From Pseudobutyrivibrio ruminis (GTDB lineage: Bacteria; Bacillota; Clostridia; Lachnospirales; Lachnospiraceae): 64,000 nucleotides of DNA. The position numbers and the translations under genes were made by a program. The stretch lies in assembly GCF_015057245.1 (NCBI RefSeq), contig NZ_SVET01000001.1, forward strand, positions 124,001-188,000, given 5' to 3'. This document shows positions 9,004 to 17,569 of this stretch, piece after piece; position 1 is the first letter of the stretch; the number at the start of each line of letters is the position of its first letter. The notes under the pieces were generated by a model that saw only the letters and a list, made by a program, of their open reading frames with translations, was not told where the DNA came from and did no database searches.

Positions 9004-10680
9004 TTAAACTTCCATGATAATTGGAATAATCATAGGACGTCTCTGAGTCTCATGCCATACGAAATCAGAAAGATTGTCCCTGATATCTGCCTTAATCTTA
9101 TTCCAATCTGTAATATTCTTCTCCTCAAGAACTTCCATAGTTTCTGTAAGGACTGCTCGAGCGCTTTCCATAAGGTCTTCTGAATCTCTAACATATACGA
9201 AACCACGGGATACAATATCAGGACCAGCTAATACTGTACCTGAAGCACTGTCAAGGGTAAGAACTACGATAATAATTCCATCCTCAGCAAGCTTTTGTCT
9301 ATCTCTAAGAACGATGTTACCAACATCACCAACGCCGATACCATCAACCATGATAGCACCAGTGTGAACATGACCTGAAACCTTGGCATAATTGTCGCCA
9401 AGCTCTAATACATCGCCTGAACGAATAATCTTGATATGGTCATGATCCCATCCTAAAGACTCTGCAATACGTGCCTGAGCTGTAAGGTGCTTGTATTCAC
9501 CATGAACAGGAATAGCAAACTGTGGACGTACAAGAGAATAAATAAGCTTAATCTCCTCAGCACAAGCATGTCCTGATACGTGTACATCCTGCATAACAAT
9601 TTCTGCACCACGCATTGTCAAATCGTTAATTACATTTGAAACGGCCTTCTCATTTCCTGGAATTGGGTGAGAAGAAAATACAATCATATCTCCTGGCTTA
9701 ATCTGAACCTTTTTATGAGTTCCATTAGCCATGCGAGAAAGCGCCGCCATAGACTCGCCCTGAGAACCTGTAGTAACAAGGACTACCTTTTCATCTGGGT
9801 AAGACTTAAGTGACTCAATATCGATAAGTGTATTGTCTGGAATCTGTAGGTATCCAAGCTTTGAAGCTGTCTCAATAGTGTTAACCATTGAGCGACCTTC
9901 TACACATACCTTACGTCCGTATTTATCTGCAGAGTTGATAATCTGCTGAACACGGTCAACATTTGATGCAAATGTAGCAATAATAATTCTAGATGAATCA
10001 TTATCAGCAAAGATGGAATCGATAGTCTTTCCTACTGTCTTTTCAGACGCAGTAAAACCAGGGCGCTCAGCATTTGTAGAATCGCACATAAGCGCAAGTA
10101 CACCCTTTTTACCGATTTCACCAAGGCGCTGTAAATCGATTGGATCACCATAAACAGGTGTGTAATCAACCTTAAAATCGCCTGTATGGACAACAATACC
10201 AGCTGGTGAATAAATTGCAAGTGCAGCCGCATCCTGAATACTATGATTTGTACGAATGAACTCTACTCTAAATTCACCTGCATTGATATGTGTGCCATAT
10301 TTAACTACCTTACGCTTAACCTTAGTAAGCATTTTGTGCTCCTCAAGCTTGTGTTCAATCAAGCCGTTTGTGAGCTTTGTCGAATAAATAGGACAAACAT
10401 TAAGATCCTTAAATACATAAGGAATAGCACCTATATGATCCTCGTGACCATGGGTGATAAAAAAGCCTTTAAGCTTGTCCTGGTTCTCCTTCAGATATGT
10501 TATATCTGGAATAACCAGATCTACGCCCAACATATCATCCTCAGGAAATGAAAGTCCGCAATCCACAACAATAATACTGTCTCCATACTCGAAAGCAGTA
10601 ATATTCATGCCGATTTGCTCAAGACCTCCAAGTGGAATAATCTTTAGCCTTTCAGCCTTCTGTTCAGTTTTCTTCTTCAA
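9004..10680 (-). CDS. rnj: Ribonuclease J
   Basis: Metallo-beta-lactamase/beta-CASP RNase with 5'-3' exo- and endonuclease activity, central to mRNA turnover and rRNA maturation in Firmicutes. The 558-residue product has the metal motif ITHGHEDHIGAIPYV near 75-88, HTGDFKVD, the beta-CASP signatures (ATFASNVDR, VTTGSQGE, VIFSSHPIPGNE-like) and a C-terminal domain. The start is a TTG preceded by AGGAGG at good spacing; no better in-frame ATG exists near it. B. subtilis has mltG at this point of the yrzB-yrrM synteny. Confidence 0.95.
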   Translation of the reverse strand: MKKKTEQKAERLKIIPLGGLEQIGMNITAFEYGDSIIVVDCGLSFPEDDMLGVDLVIPDITYLKENQDKLKGFFITHGHEDHIGAIPYVFKDLNVCPIYSTKLTNGLIEHKLEEHKMLTKVKRKVVKYGTHINAGEFRVEFIRTNHSIQDAAALAIYSPAGIVVHTGDFKVDYTPVYGDPIDLQRLGEIGKKGVLALMCDSTNAERPGFTASEKTVGKTIDSIFADNDSSRIIIATFASNVDRVQQIINSADKYGRKVCVEGRSMVNTIETASKLGYLQIPDNTLIDIESLKSYPDEKVVLVTTGSQGESMAALSRMANGTHKKVQIKPGDMIVFSSHPIPGNEKAVSNVINDLTMRGAEIVMQDVHVSGHACAEEIKLIYSLVRPQFAIPVHGEYKHLTAQARIAESLGWDHDHIKIIRSGDVLELGDNYAKVSGHVHTGAIMVDGIGVGDVGNIVLRDRQKLAEDGIIIVVLTLDSASGTVLAGPDIVSRGFVYVRDSEDLMESARAVLTETMEVLEEKNITDWNKIKADIRDNLSDFVWHETQRRPMIIPIIMEV

Positions 10681-10705
10681 AAATAAACCTCCTAATTGTA
10701 ATCAA

Positions 10706-10969
10706 TTAATAATCAATGTCAGCTTCGTCGCCAACTAATTCTTCAAATAATTTTGCTACTGCATCAAACTCAACATCGTCCTCAACAACATCGTAAATAA
10801 CTTCACCGTTGTCTTCTGATACCTCTTTGAGAATAAATGCATCAGCGTCTTCATTTTCATCCTGGCTGTCGCATACAAGAAGATATTTTACACCTGATAA
10901 CTGTGTCTCTTCGATAACATATACTGGTAAATCTTCTCCGTCAGCTCCTGATAAAATAATCTGTTCCAT
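10706..10969 (-). CDS. DUF1292 family protein (YrzB-like)
   Basis: Small acidic protein of 87 residues in the DUF1292 family. The pattern is typical: a beta-rich N-terminus (LPVYVIEETQLSGVKYLLVCD), an acidic turn, then FILKEVSEDNGEVIYDVVEDDVEFDAVAKLFEEL. Function is unknown. It is almost always found between ruvX and downstream RNA or cell-wall genes in Firmicutes, as here: 8 bases after ruvX and 25 before rnj. Confidence 0.9.
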   Translation of the reverse strand: MEQIILSGADGEDLPVYVIEETQLSGVKYLLVCDSQDENEDADAFILKEVSEDNGEVIYDVVEDDVEFDAVAKLFEELVGDEADIDY

Positions 10970-10977
10970 AAAACTCC

Positions 10978-11409
10978 TTATTTATCTCGATGATTGTCGA
11001 GATAGTCCTGTAATATAATTGCAGCTGCAATTTGATCAATAAATTTCTTTCTGTCTTTTTTATCAACACCAGATTCTTCAAGAATCTCGTCTGCATACAT
11101 GGTAGTGAGTCTCTCATCAATGAGGACTATAGGTATATCAACACGCTTTTCTAAAAGTTCCTTGAACTTGATAGTGTCTTCACATCGAAAGCCTTCGGAA
11201 TCATCCATATTCAAAGGATAACCAAGGACGATTGTAGACACTTGATATTCATCACATAATTCTTTGATACGAACTAAAGTATGACGTAGTTTACTAGCTC
11301 TATCACGAGTAATAGTTTCTAATTCCTGTGCAGTCAAAAGTAAGGGGTCACTAATCGCGACCCCCACTGTTTTGGTTCCATAATCTAGACCAAGAATTCT
11401 GCCACTCAT
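10978..11409 (-). CDS. ruvX: Putative pre-16S rRNA nuclease / Holliday junction resolvase-like RuvX (YqgF)
   Basis: RNase H-fold nuclease of the YqgF family, linked to 16S rRNA 5' maturation and annotated historically as a resolvase. The sequence opens GRILGLDYGTKTVGVAISD, with the first catalytic Asp, and keeps IVLGYPLNMD and VLIDERLTT further on. I place the start at the ATG at 11409, overlapping the ireB stop by one base (TAATG) with GGAG upstream. This gives 143 residues. The longer reading would need a TTG four codons earlier with no clear ribosome site. Confidence 0.92.
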   Translation of the reverse strand: MSGRILGLDYGTKTVGVAISDPLLLTAQELETITRDRASKLRHTLVRIKELCDEYQVSTIVLGYPLNMDDSEGFRCEDTIKFKELLEKRVDIPIVLIDERLTTMYADEILEESGVDKKDRKKFIDQIAAAIILQDYLDNHRDK

Positions 11410-11675
11410 TACTTGCTCCAACTCTCGTTGATGATGTATTCCTTGAGTAGCTCCTCTACAAGCTCATCACGCTCCACCTTCATAATAAGGCTTCGTGCAT
11501 TGTTATGACTTGTGATATATGTAGGATCACCTGACATGATATATCCTACGATCTGGTTAACAGGATTGTAGCCTTTTTCCGATAATGCTCCATAAACCTG
11601 TTCTAAAACTTCTTTTACCCCAACAGGATTTTCTTTTTGAACTTTAAAATATTGTGTGTTACTTAAATCTGCCAT
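11409..11675 (-). CDS. ireB: IreB family regulatory phosphoprotein
   Basis: Small protein of 88 residues (DUF965, YrzL/IreB). In Enterococcus it is a substrate of the Ser/Thr kinase IreK and affects cephalosporin resistance. The invariant core NPVNQIVGYIMSGDPTYIT is present, followed by the helix HNNARSLIMKVERDELVEELL. Two Thr residues near the N-terminus or core could be phosphorylated, but this is only inferred. The order ireB-ruvX-DUF1292 is strongly conserved in Firmicutes; alaS, often upstream, is replaced here by mtaB. Confidence 0.93.
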   Translation of the reverse strand: MADLSNTQYFKVQKENPVGVKEVLEQVYGALSEKGYNPVNQIVGYIMSGDPTYITSHNNARSLIMKVERDELVEELLKEYIINESWSK

Positions 11676-11743
11676 ATCTACCTCGTATTAATAAAAATAT
11701 CCCACACTAAAAATCTATTACAATAATATTAATATACAAATGG

Positions 11744-13066
11744 CTAAATTTCAACAATCAAGTACTCATTATCTTTTGTGATGGAAACAGCTGTTGCCTT
11801 AACAATCACATTTGATAATGATTCTCCGTTTGACTTAATAGCACATTTTATATATTCCTTTGAAAATCCTACGAAATAATTTTCACCATCAATCTGCGCT
11901 TCTTCTTCAAAAAGAATATCAAGCTCCTGACCAATGTGGTTTTGTCTGTAAGCTTTTGTCTGGATATTACCTGCTTCGATGAGCTTAGCGCTTCTCTCTT
12001 TTTTGACTGCATTTATAATCTGATTTGGCATAGTAGCAGCCTTTGTGCCAGCACGCTTTGAATACGCAAATACATGAAGTTCTGCAAATGCGATTTCATC
12101 AACATATGCAACAGTCTCATTAAACTCTTCTTCTGTTTCACCAGGAAAACCTACGATAATGTCAGTAGTGATTGCTGGATTTGAAAAATACTTTCTAAGG
12201 ATGTTAACTCCCTTAGTATACTCCTCAATTGTGTATTTTCTGTTCATTCTTTTAAGAACTGTATCGCAACCTGACTGAAGAGAAAGATGGAAATGAGGAC
12301 ACATCTTTTCAAGGGCAGAAACTCTCTTTGCAAAATCTTCTGTCACTATCTGTGGCTCAAGTGAACCCATACGAATACGTTCAATTCCATCTATTTTATG
12401 AACAGCTTCTAGCAAATCAGCTAAGTCATAATCCTTACCATTACCATAAGATGAAAGATGTATTCCTGTAATGACAACCTCTTTGTATCCAGCTTGAGCA
12501 AGGCCAGTAACTTCCTTGATTACGTCATCGATATCTCTACTTCTAATACGGCCTCTTGCAAAAGGAATGATGCAATAACTGCAGAATTGATTACAGCCAT
12601 CCTGAACCTTAACAAAAGCTCGTGTATGCTCAGAGTCCTTTTCGATAATCATATTTTCATATGCAACGTTGCCATCATTTATATCAACGCACTCAAGAAT
12701 TGGACCTTCTAAAGAATCACGTTCCTCGAAGAATTCATGAACCTTTGCTACCAATTCATTCTTTTTATTGTTGCCAAGAATAATATCTGCACCAAGCTCA
12801 TCTGCAATATCTTTTCCAAAATTCTGTACATAACAGCCGGCAGCCACAACGCATGCATCTGGATTTAACTTTTTACATTTATGAATCATCTGACGAGATT
12901 TTCTGTCAGCAATATTCGTTACGGAACATGTATTTATTACGTAAACATCGGCGCTCTCATCGAATCCTACGATTGTAAAACCGTCCTTTTTGAGGAGTTC
13001 TTCCATCGCTTCAGTTTCATATGCATTAACCTTGCAACCAAGGTTATGTAAAGCAGCTTTTTTCAT
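11744..13066 (-). CDS. mtaB: tRNA (ms2t6A37) methylthiotransferase MtaB
   Basis: Radical-SAM methylthiotransferase that converts t6A37 to ms2t6A in ANN-decoding tRNAs. The 440-residue product has the three auxiliary-cluster cysteines Cys11, Cys47 and Cys78 in the UPF0004 domain. The radical-SAM triplet CxxxCxxC is at Cys158, Cys162 and Cys165, and a TRAM-like C-terminus is visible. The opening GCKVNAYETEAM distinguishes it from MiaB and RimO. It reads alone or leads the ireB block; no terminator is evident in the 68-base gap after it. An HPr-like gene is divergent on the other side. Confidence 0.95.
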   Translation of the reverse strand: MKKAALHNLGCKVNAYETEAMEELLKKDGFTIVGFDESADVYVINTCSVTNIADRKSRQMIHKCKKLNPDACVVAAGCYVQNFGKDIADELGADIILGNNKKNELVAKVHEFFEERDSLEGPILECVDINDGNVAYENMIIEKDSEHTRAFVKVQDGCNQFCSYCIIPFARGRIRSRDIDDVIKEVTGLAQAGYKEVVITGIHLSSYGNGKDYDLADLLEAVHKIDGIERIRMGSLEPQIVTEDFAKRVSALEKMCPHFHLSLQSGCDTVLKRMNRKYTIEEYTKGVNILRKYFSNPAITTDIIVGFPGETEEEFNETVAYVDEIAFAELHVFAYSKRAGTKAATMPNQIINAVKKERSAKLIEAGNIQTKAYRQNHIGQELDILFEEEAQIDGENYFVGFSKEYIKCAIKSNGESLSNVIVKATAVSITKDNEYLIVEI

Positions 13067-13111
13067 TGAGATTAAAAACCTTTCTATTTTTGTTAAAAGT
13101 GCAATACTTTA

Positions 13112-13140
13112 TTGACTTTTAGGTACCATTGTTTTAGTAT
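13112..13140 (+). promoter_or_regulatory. Sigma-A promoter of the HPr-like gene
   Basis: TTGACT at 13112-13117 and TAGTAT at 13135-13140, with a 17-base spacer. The start of transcription is expected near 13147. Confidence 0.7.
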
Positions 13141-13178
13141 AAATTTATATTTTAAAACTATTAGAGGAGGCAAGCAGG

Positions 13179-13409
13179 ATGAAAACAGTTCAAATTTCTC
13201 TTAACTCAATCGACAAGGTTAAGTCATTCGTTAATACTATTTCACAGTTTGACTATGATTTTGATCTTGTTAGCGGACGTTATGTAATCGACGCCAAGTC
13301 TATCATGGGTATTTTCTCCCTTGATTTATCTAAGCCAATCGATCTTACTGTACACGCTGAGGGTGATGCAGAAGACGTAATGTCTACATTAAAGGATTAC
13401 ATCGTTTAA
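13179..13409 (+). CDS. HPr-like protein lacking the catalytic histidine
   Basis: The 76-residue product fits the HPr fold and length. The stretch AKSIMGIFSLDLSKPIDLTVHAEGDAEDVMSTLKDYI matches the second half of HPr, including the Ser46 regulatory region (SIMGxxSL). The first half reads SLNSIDKVKSFVNTISQF, so the His15 phosphorylation site and the GLHARPA motif are absent. It therefore cannot carry phosphate in the normal PTS relay. By analogy with Crh, it could serve in regulation through the serine, but this is inference. AGGAGG and a strong promoter precede it; a strong terminator follows. Confidence 0.8.
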   Translation: MKTVQISLNSIDKVKSFVNTISQFDYDFDLVSGRYVIDAKSIMGIFSLDLSKPIDLTVHAEGDAEDVMSTLKDYIV

Positions 13410-13433
13410 TTCTTTAAATCAATGTGTTAAATA

Positions 13434-13470
13434 TTATGAGCTTTGCTATATTAGCAAAGCTCATATTTTT
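13434..13470. terminator. Bidirectional terminator between HPr-like gene and thiI
   Basis: TATGAGCTTTGCT and AGCAAAGCTCATA form a 12-13 bp stem followed by TTTTTTA on the plus strand. It also reaches the thiI stop region on the minus strand. Confidence 0.9.
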
Positions 13471-14651
13471 TATCTAACTTTAATAACCTCAACTGTATCT
13501 ATAGCCTGCTTCATAAGCTCATCTATCTTCTCATCGAGATTGTGCTCATGCTTTTCAATAGCCTCAAGCTTTGGCTTTGTAACAGGATGCTTTGCAACGA
13601 AAATTGTACAGCAATCCTCGTAAGGCAATATTGAAGTCTCGTATGTATCGATTTTCTCTGAAATATCTACAATATCCTGCTTATCAAATGCAATAAGTGG
13701 TCTGTAAACTGGAAGTGTACATACAGCATTTGTGCAGTTTAATGACTGCATAGTCTGGCTGGCAACCTGTCCGATAGACTCGCCTGTAACAAGACCAAGG
13801 CAATCATTTTCCTTAGCAAAATGCTCAGCAATTCTCATCATGTAACGACGCATAATGATTGTAAGCTCTTCATGAGCACACTGCTGATAAATGTAAAGCT
13901 GGATATCTGTAAAGTTTACAATATGTAAATCAATTGGGCCTGAATACTTAGCAACAAGCTTTGCTAAATCTACTACCTTTTGCTTCGCCTGCTCTGAAGT
14001 ATAAGGTGGCGCATGGAAATATGTAGCTGAAAGTGTAACACCACGCTTTGCAATCATGTATCCGGCAACCGGTGAGTCGATACCGCCTGATAAAAGAAGC
14101 ATTGCCTTACCTGCTGTACCAACTGGCATACCGCAAGGTCCAGGAATCTCTGTAGAATAGATAGCAATATTCTCTCTTACCTCTACGTAAATGATTCTAT
14201 CTGGATGATGAACATCAACATGCATCTCAGGGAAAGCATCAAGAAGTCTTGCACCAATTTCAGCAGCAACTTCCATAGAAGTCATAGGATACTGCTTGTT
14301 TGCTCTTCTACCCATTACCTTGAATGAGAAGTTCTTATCTGCAAATTCCTCATCAACATACTTAATAACAGCCTCAGCCATTTTGTCAAAGCCTTCATCA
14401 GGTACTACAACTGTAGGACAAATAGCGCTGATACCAAACACATGCTGTAAAGCTGCGACTGCATCATCATAATCGTATTCACCTTCTACAGAAACTAAAA
14501 TACGACCGCTCTGCTTCTTAACCACAAAGTGCCCATCAACACCATAAAGTGCTCTTTTAATCTGATGAACTAAGGCATCCTCGAAAACATAACGATTCTT
14601 GCCTTTGACACCAATCTCTGAATATTTAATCAAAAATGCTTGATATGTCAT
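13470..14651 (-). CDS. thiI: tRNA 4-thiouridine synthase ThiI
   Basis: Adenylates and thiolates U8 of tRNA and can supply sulfur for thiamine synthesis. The 393-residue product has an N-terminal ferredoxin-like/THUMP region (about 1-165) and a PP-loop ATPase with SGGIDS at 188-193, then GESIGQVASQT. The C-terminal rhodanese domain of E. coli ThiI is missing, as in most Gram-positives. Those use a dedicated NifS-like desulfurase instead, and one lies immediately upstream (23 bases), supporting a sulfur-relay pair. Confidence 0.95.
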   Translation of the reverse strand: MTYQAFLIKYSEIGVKGKNRYVFEDALVHQIKRALYGVDGHFVVKKQSGRILVSVEGEYDYDDAVAALQHVFGISAICPTVVVPDEGFDKMAEAVIKYVDEEFADKNFSFKVMGRRANKQYPMTSMEVAAEIGARLLDAFPEMHVDVHHPDRIIYVEVRENIAIYSTEIPGPCGMPVGTAGKAMLLLSGGIDSPVAGYMIAKRGVTLSATYFHAPPYTSEQAKQKVVDLAKLVAKYSGPIDLHIVNFTDIQLYIYQQCAHEELTIIMRRYMMRIAEHFAKENDCLGLVTGESIGQVASQTMQSLNCTNAVCTLPVYRPLIAFDKQDIVDISEKIDTYETSILPYEDCCTIFVAKHPVTKPKLEAIEKHEHNLDEKIDELMKQAIDTVEVIKVR

Positions 14652-14674
14652 TAATAATCTCCTTTAGATTATAT

Positions 14675-15823
14675 TTATAAAACCATCATAGGAACCAATT
14701 CAGTCATAGCCTTAATTGCTTCCTCAATTTCTTCCATTGTATTTTCAGGACAGAAACTAAAACGAATAGTACGCTCCAGTAAATCCTTTTCCAAGCCAAT
14801 AGATTTTAATGTCTCACTGATTGCAGGCTTATTAGAAGAACATGCTGAACCAGCAGAAACATAAATGCCATAAGTATCCTGAAGAGCATTAAGCATAACC
14901 TGCGCTCTTGTACGATTCCCCTTTATAGAGACGCTAACAATCTGAGGCGCACTGTTTTCATCGTGATGTCCATTAACTGTAACACCGTCTATTGCAGTAA
15001 GGCCTTCTATCAGTCTGAACTTCATTTCATACATGTGCTTTCTAGAAGCTTCGAGATTGTCATATGCTTCCTTCGCAGCAACACCAAGTGCAGCAATAGC
15101 TGGAACATTTTCTGTACCAGATCGCATGCCGTTTTCGTGTCCTCCGCCAAGAATCTGAGGAACAACTCGTACTTTATCTTTAATATATATAAATCCAGAA
15201 CCCTTTGGTCCATGAATCTTATGACCGCTAACTGTAAGAATATCCATTCCCATCTTCTTTGGAATAATATTCATTTTGCCGAATGCCTGAATGGCATCCA
15301 CATGGAAAATAATTTCTGGATTGGCAGCCTTGATAATTTTAGCAGCTTCTTCTATTGGCTGAAGACTACCAATTTCATTATTCACCATCATGATAGATAC
15401 AAAAATTGTATCTGGTCTGATTGTAGCCTTAAGCTCCTCTAAATCGATAACACCATATTCGTCAGTACCAAGATAAGTAACATCAAAGCCTTGCTTTTCA
15501 AGGGCTTTAACAGGATTCAAAACACTTGCGTGCTCAATCTTAGTAGTAATGATGTGATTGCCAAGACGCTTTCTTGCCTCTACGCCACCTTTAATAGCAA
15601 GATTATTTCCTTCTGTACCACCTGAGGTAAAATAGATTTCCTTAGGTTGGCATTTTAAAATGCCAGCAATAATCTCTCTGGATGTTTTGAGGTAATCCTT
15701 TCCTTTGTAACCCATGTTGTGCAAAGATGAAGGATTTCCAAAGTTTACCTGCAATGCTTCCTGCATTATTTTAAGCGCACCATCAGAACATCTAGTGGTG
15801 GCTGAATTATCAAAGTATATCAT
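14675..15823 (-). CDS. Cysteine desulfurase (NifS/NifZ-like), partner of ThiI
   Basis: PLP-dependent enzyme that removes sulfur from cysteine as a protein persulfide. Using the ATG at 15823 the product has 382 residues. It starts MIYFDNSATT, with the PLP lysine Lys202 in SGHKIHGPKGSGF and the catalytic Cys328 in SAGSACSS. That start overlaps the rsmE stop by four bases (ATGA) and has GAGGAA upstream. A 16-residue longer frame exists but begins inside rsmE without a good site. Position directly before thiI matches the NifZ-ThiI pair of Bacillus, so 4-thiouridine is the likely sink for its sulfur. Confidence 0.93.
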   Translation of the reverse strand: MIYFDNSATTRCSDGALKIMQEALQVNFGNPSSLHNMGYKGKDYLKTSREIIAGILKCQPKEIYFTSGGTEGNNLAIKGGVEARKRLGNHIITTKIEHASVLNPVKALEKQGFDVTYLGTDEYGVIDLEELKATIRPDTIFVSIMMVNNEIGSLQPIEEAAKIIKAANPEIIFHVDAIQAFGKMNIIPKKMGMDILTVSGHKIHGPKGSGFIYIKDKVRVVPQILGGGHENGMRSGTENVPAIAALGVAAKEAYDNLEASRKHMYEMKFRLIEGLTAIDGVTVNGHHDENSAPQIVSVSIKGNRTRAQVMLNALQDTYGIYVSAGSACSSNKPAISETLKSIGLEKDLLERTIRFSFCPENTMEEIEEAIKAMTELVPMMVL

Positions 15824-16560
15824 TGTAGTTCTAATTCCTCGCTTTTTAGCATTAACATACTGAGTGAACAAATCGCTGCAGTTTCAGTTCTAAGTATTCT
15901 TCTACCTAAAGATATAAGCTTGCATTTGTCTTTAACAAGCTCAATTTCGGATTCATCAAATCCACCTTCAGGCCCAATAAATATACCAACACTCTGTCCC
16001 TTTTGCAATCCATTTATAACGTCATAAGTATCTTTCATGCCATTTTTGCTTTCGTAAGGAAGCAAAAGCAAATCAAGATTTGCTGCGTATTCCATAGCTT
16101 CCTTGAAAGAAATGACATCATGAATAGCAGGCACAATTGAACGTTTTGATTGTTTGGCTGCTGTAAGGGCAACAGTCTGATATCGTGAAAGCTTATTCTT
16201 TTTCTTTTTATCATCAAGCTTTACTATACAGTTTTTCATCTGAACAGGAATGATTTCGTATACTCCAAGCTCTACTGTCTTTTCAATGATGGTTTCCATT
16301 TTATCACCTTTAGGAATGGCCTGGAAAAGATAAATATTGTTTGAAAGTTCAGTAGAGTTGACCTGCTCATTGACATCGACTAAAAGCTCTTTATCCAAAA
16401 TGTCGCTAACTGCACAAAGGTAATTATTGCCAGCTGCAGTAGAAACTCGGATGATTTCGCCCTTTTTAATGCGTACAACACGCACCAGGTGATGCATATC
16501 ATCACCTGTGACAGTAAATCTTCCTTCTATTGGCTCTTCATTAACAAATATTTGCTGCAT
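15820..16560 (-). CDS. rsmE: 16S rRNA (uracil-1498-N3)-methyltransferase RsmE
   Basis: SPOUT-class enzyme that methylates U1498 of 16S rRNA. The 246 residues show an N-terminal PUA-like domain (DDMHHLVRVVRIKKGE) and the trefoil-knot signature FIGPEGGFDESEIELV, then LGRRILRTETAAICSLSML near the end. It begins 4 bases after prmA, the usual prmA-rsmE order, and overlaps the cysteine desulfurase start. Confidence 0.96.
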   Translation of the reverse strand: MQQIFVNEEPIEGRFTVTGDDMHHLVRVVRIKKGEIIRVSTAAGNNYLCAVSDILDKELLVDVNEQVNSTELSNNIYLFQAIPKGDKMETIIEKTVELGVYEIIPVQMKNCIVKLDDKKKKNKLSRYQTVALTAAKQSKRSIVPAIHDVISFKEAMEYAANLDLLLLPYESKNGMKDTYDVINGLQKGQSVGIFIGPEGGFDESEIELVKDKCKLISLGRRILRTETAAICSLSMLMLKSEELELQ

Positions 16561-16564
16561 ATTT

Positions 16565-17521
16565 TTATTTACGAGCGGTAATATTTACCCACTCACCCTG
16601 ATAATTAATCTCTACTATAGTAAGTCCAACTGCCTCAAGAGCCTCTTTTACTTCATTTTCCTTGAAATTAATAATTCCAGAAGAAATAAAGTAAGCTCCC
16701 TTCTTTAATGTTGGATAAATGGCTGGAGCCATACCGATAATGATGTCTGCCAAAATATTAGCAACAACTACATCATATTTTTCATAGCCCACTTTATCCT
16801 GTAAATCCTTGTCCTCAGTAAGATTTCCAACAAAGAAATCGCCTGCGTCCCTGGAAATATGATTTACTTCGAAATTCTCATAGGTAGACTCGATACAATC
16901 CTCATCGATATCTGTACCAACGATATGGCACTTACCATCTAAAAGCTTATTAGCAATGATAGAAAGAATACCGCTACCGCATCCTATATCAAGAATCTCG
17001 TCGCCTTCCTTAAGGTATTTCTTAAGCTGTCTGATGCAAAGCTGAGTAGTCTCGTGCTTTCCTGTTCCAAAAGAAACGCCAGGATCAATTTCAACAACCA
17101 GATTGTCCTTTGCATCTGCTGGAATTTCCTCCCATGTAGGCTTAATAAGAATATCTTCGATATAGAAGGCCTTGAAGAATTCCTTCCAATTGTTAACCCA
17201 ATCTTCCTGCTTTGTAATAGATGTATCGATTGTTCCTTCACCGATATCCATCATATCCTTAAGCTCTGCTAAGCCAGCCTTTACCTCGGAAAGCTTTGAC
17301 TCATGATCCTCATCCTCTCCTAAATAAAAGCATACTCGAGATGTACCATCATCATCTGGTAAATCAGGCTGAAGCTCTTTGAATTCTCCGCCCTGCTTTT
17401 CTCCAGAAACTGGTACATTGTTTTCAATTTCAATAGAGACAATATCTAGTTCCATCAGCATTGCGCTAACAAAATCCTCTGCCTCTGTTGTTGTATTTAT
17501 AGAATATTTAATCCAATTCAT
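16565..17521 (-). CDS. prmA: Ribosomal protein L11 methyltransferase
   Basis: Trimethylates ribosomal protein L11 using SAM. From the ATG at 17521 the protein has 318 residues. The N-terminal substrate-recognition domain is followed by DPGVSFGTGKHETTQLC, the SAM motif ILDIGCGSGILSI, and NILADIIIGMAP, all hallmarks of PrmA. The start at 17521 has GAGG five bases upstream. A frame seven codons longer runs back into the terminator of the preceding gene and is rejected. Confidence 0.95.
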   Translation of the reverse strand: MNWIKYSINTTTEAEDFVSAMLMELDIVSIEIENNVPVSGEKQGGEFKELQPDLPDDDGTSRVCFYLGEDEDHESKLSEVKAGLAELKDMMDIGEGTIDTSITKQEDWVNNWKEFFKAFYIEDILIKPTWEEIPADAKDNLVVEIDPGVSFGTGKHETTQLCIRQLKKYLKEGDEILDIGCGSGILSIIANKLLDGKCHIVGTDIDEDCIESTYENFEVNHISRDAGDFFVGNLTEDKDLQDKVGYEKYDVVVANILADIIIGMAPAIYPTLKKGAYFISSGIINFKENEVKEALEAVGLTIVEINYQGEWVNITARK

Positions 17522-17537
17522 AATTACCTCAAAAAAA

Positions 17538-17566
17538 CACATATCAGAATAATCTGATATGTGTCA
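17538..17566 (-). terminator. Terminator after the DUF2225 gene
   Basis: CACATATCAGA/TCTGATATGTG stem followed on the minus strand by seven or more T residues. The T run abuts the prmA ribosome site, so read-through could influence prmA translation. Confidence 0.85.
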
Positions 17567-17569
17567 ATT

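Noticed and set aside
15824..15871. Longer start for the cysteine desulfurase (16 extra residues)
   Set aside because: It would overlap rsmE by 52 bases and lacks a ribosome site; the ATG at 15823 has GAGGAA and an ATGA overlap.
17522..17542. Longer start for prmA
   Set aside because: The extra codons come from the T run of the preceding terminator; GAGG lies before the ATG at 17521.
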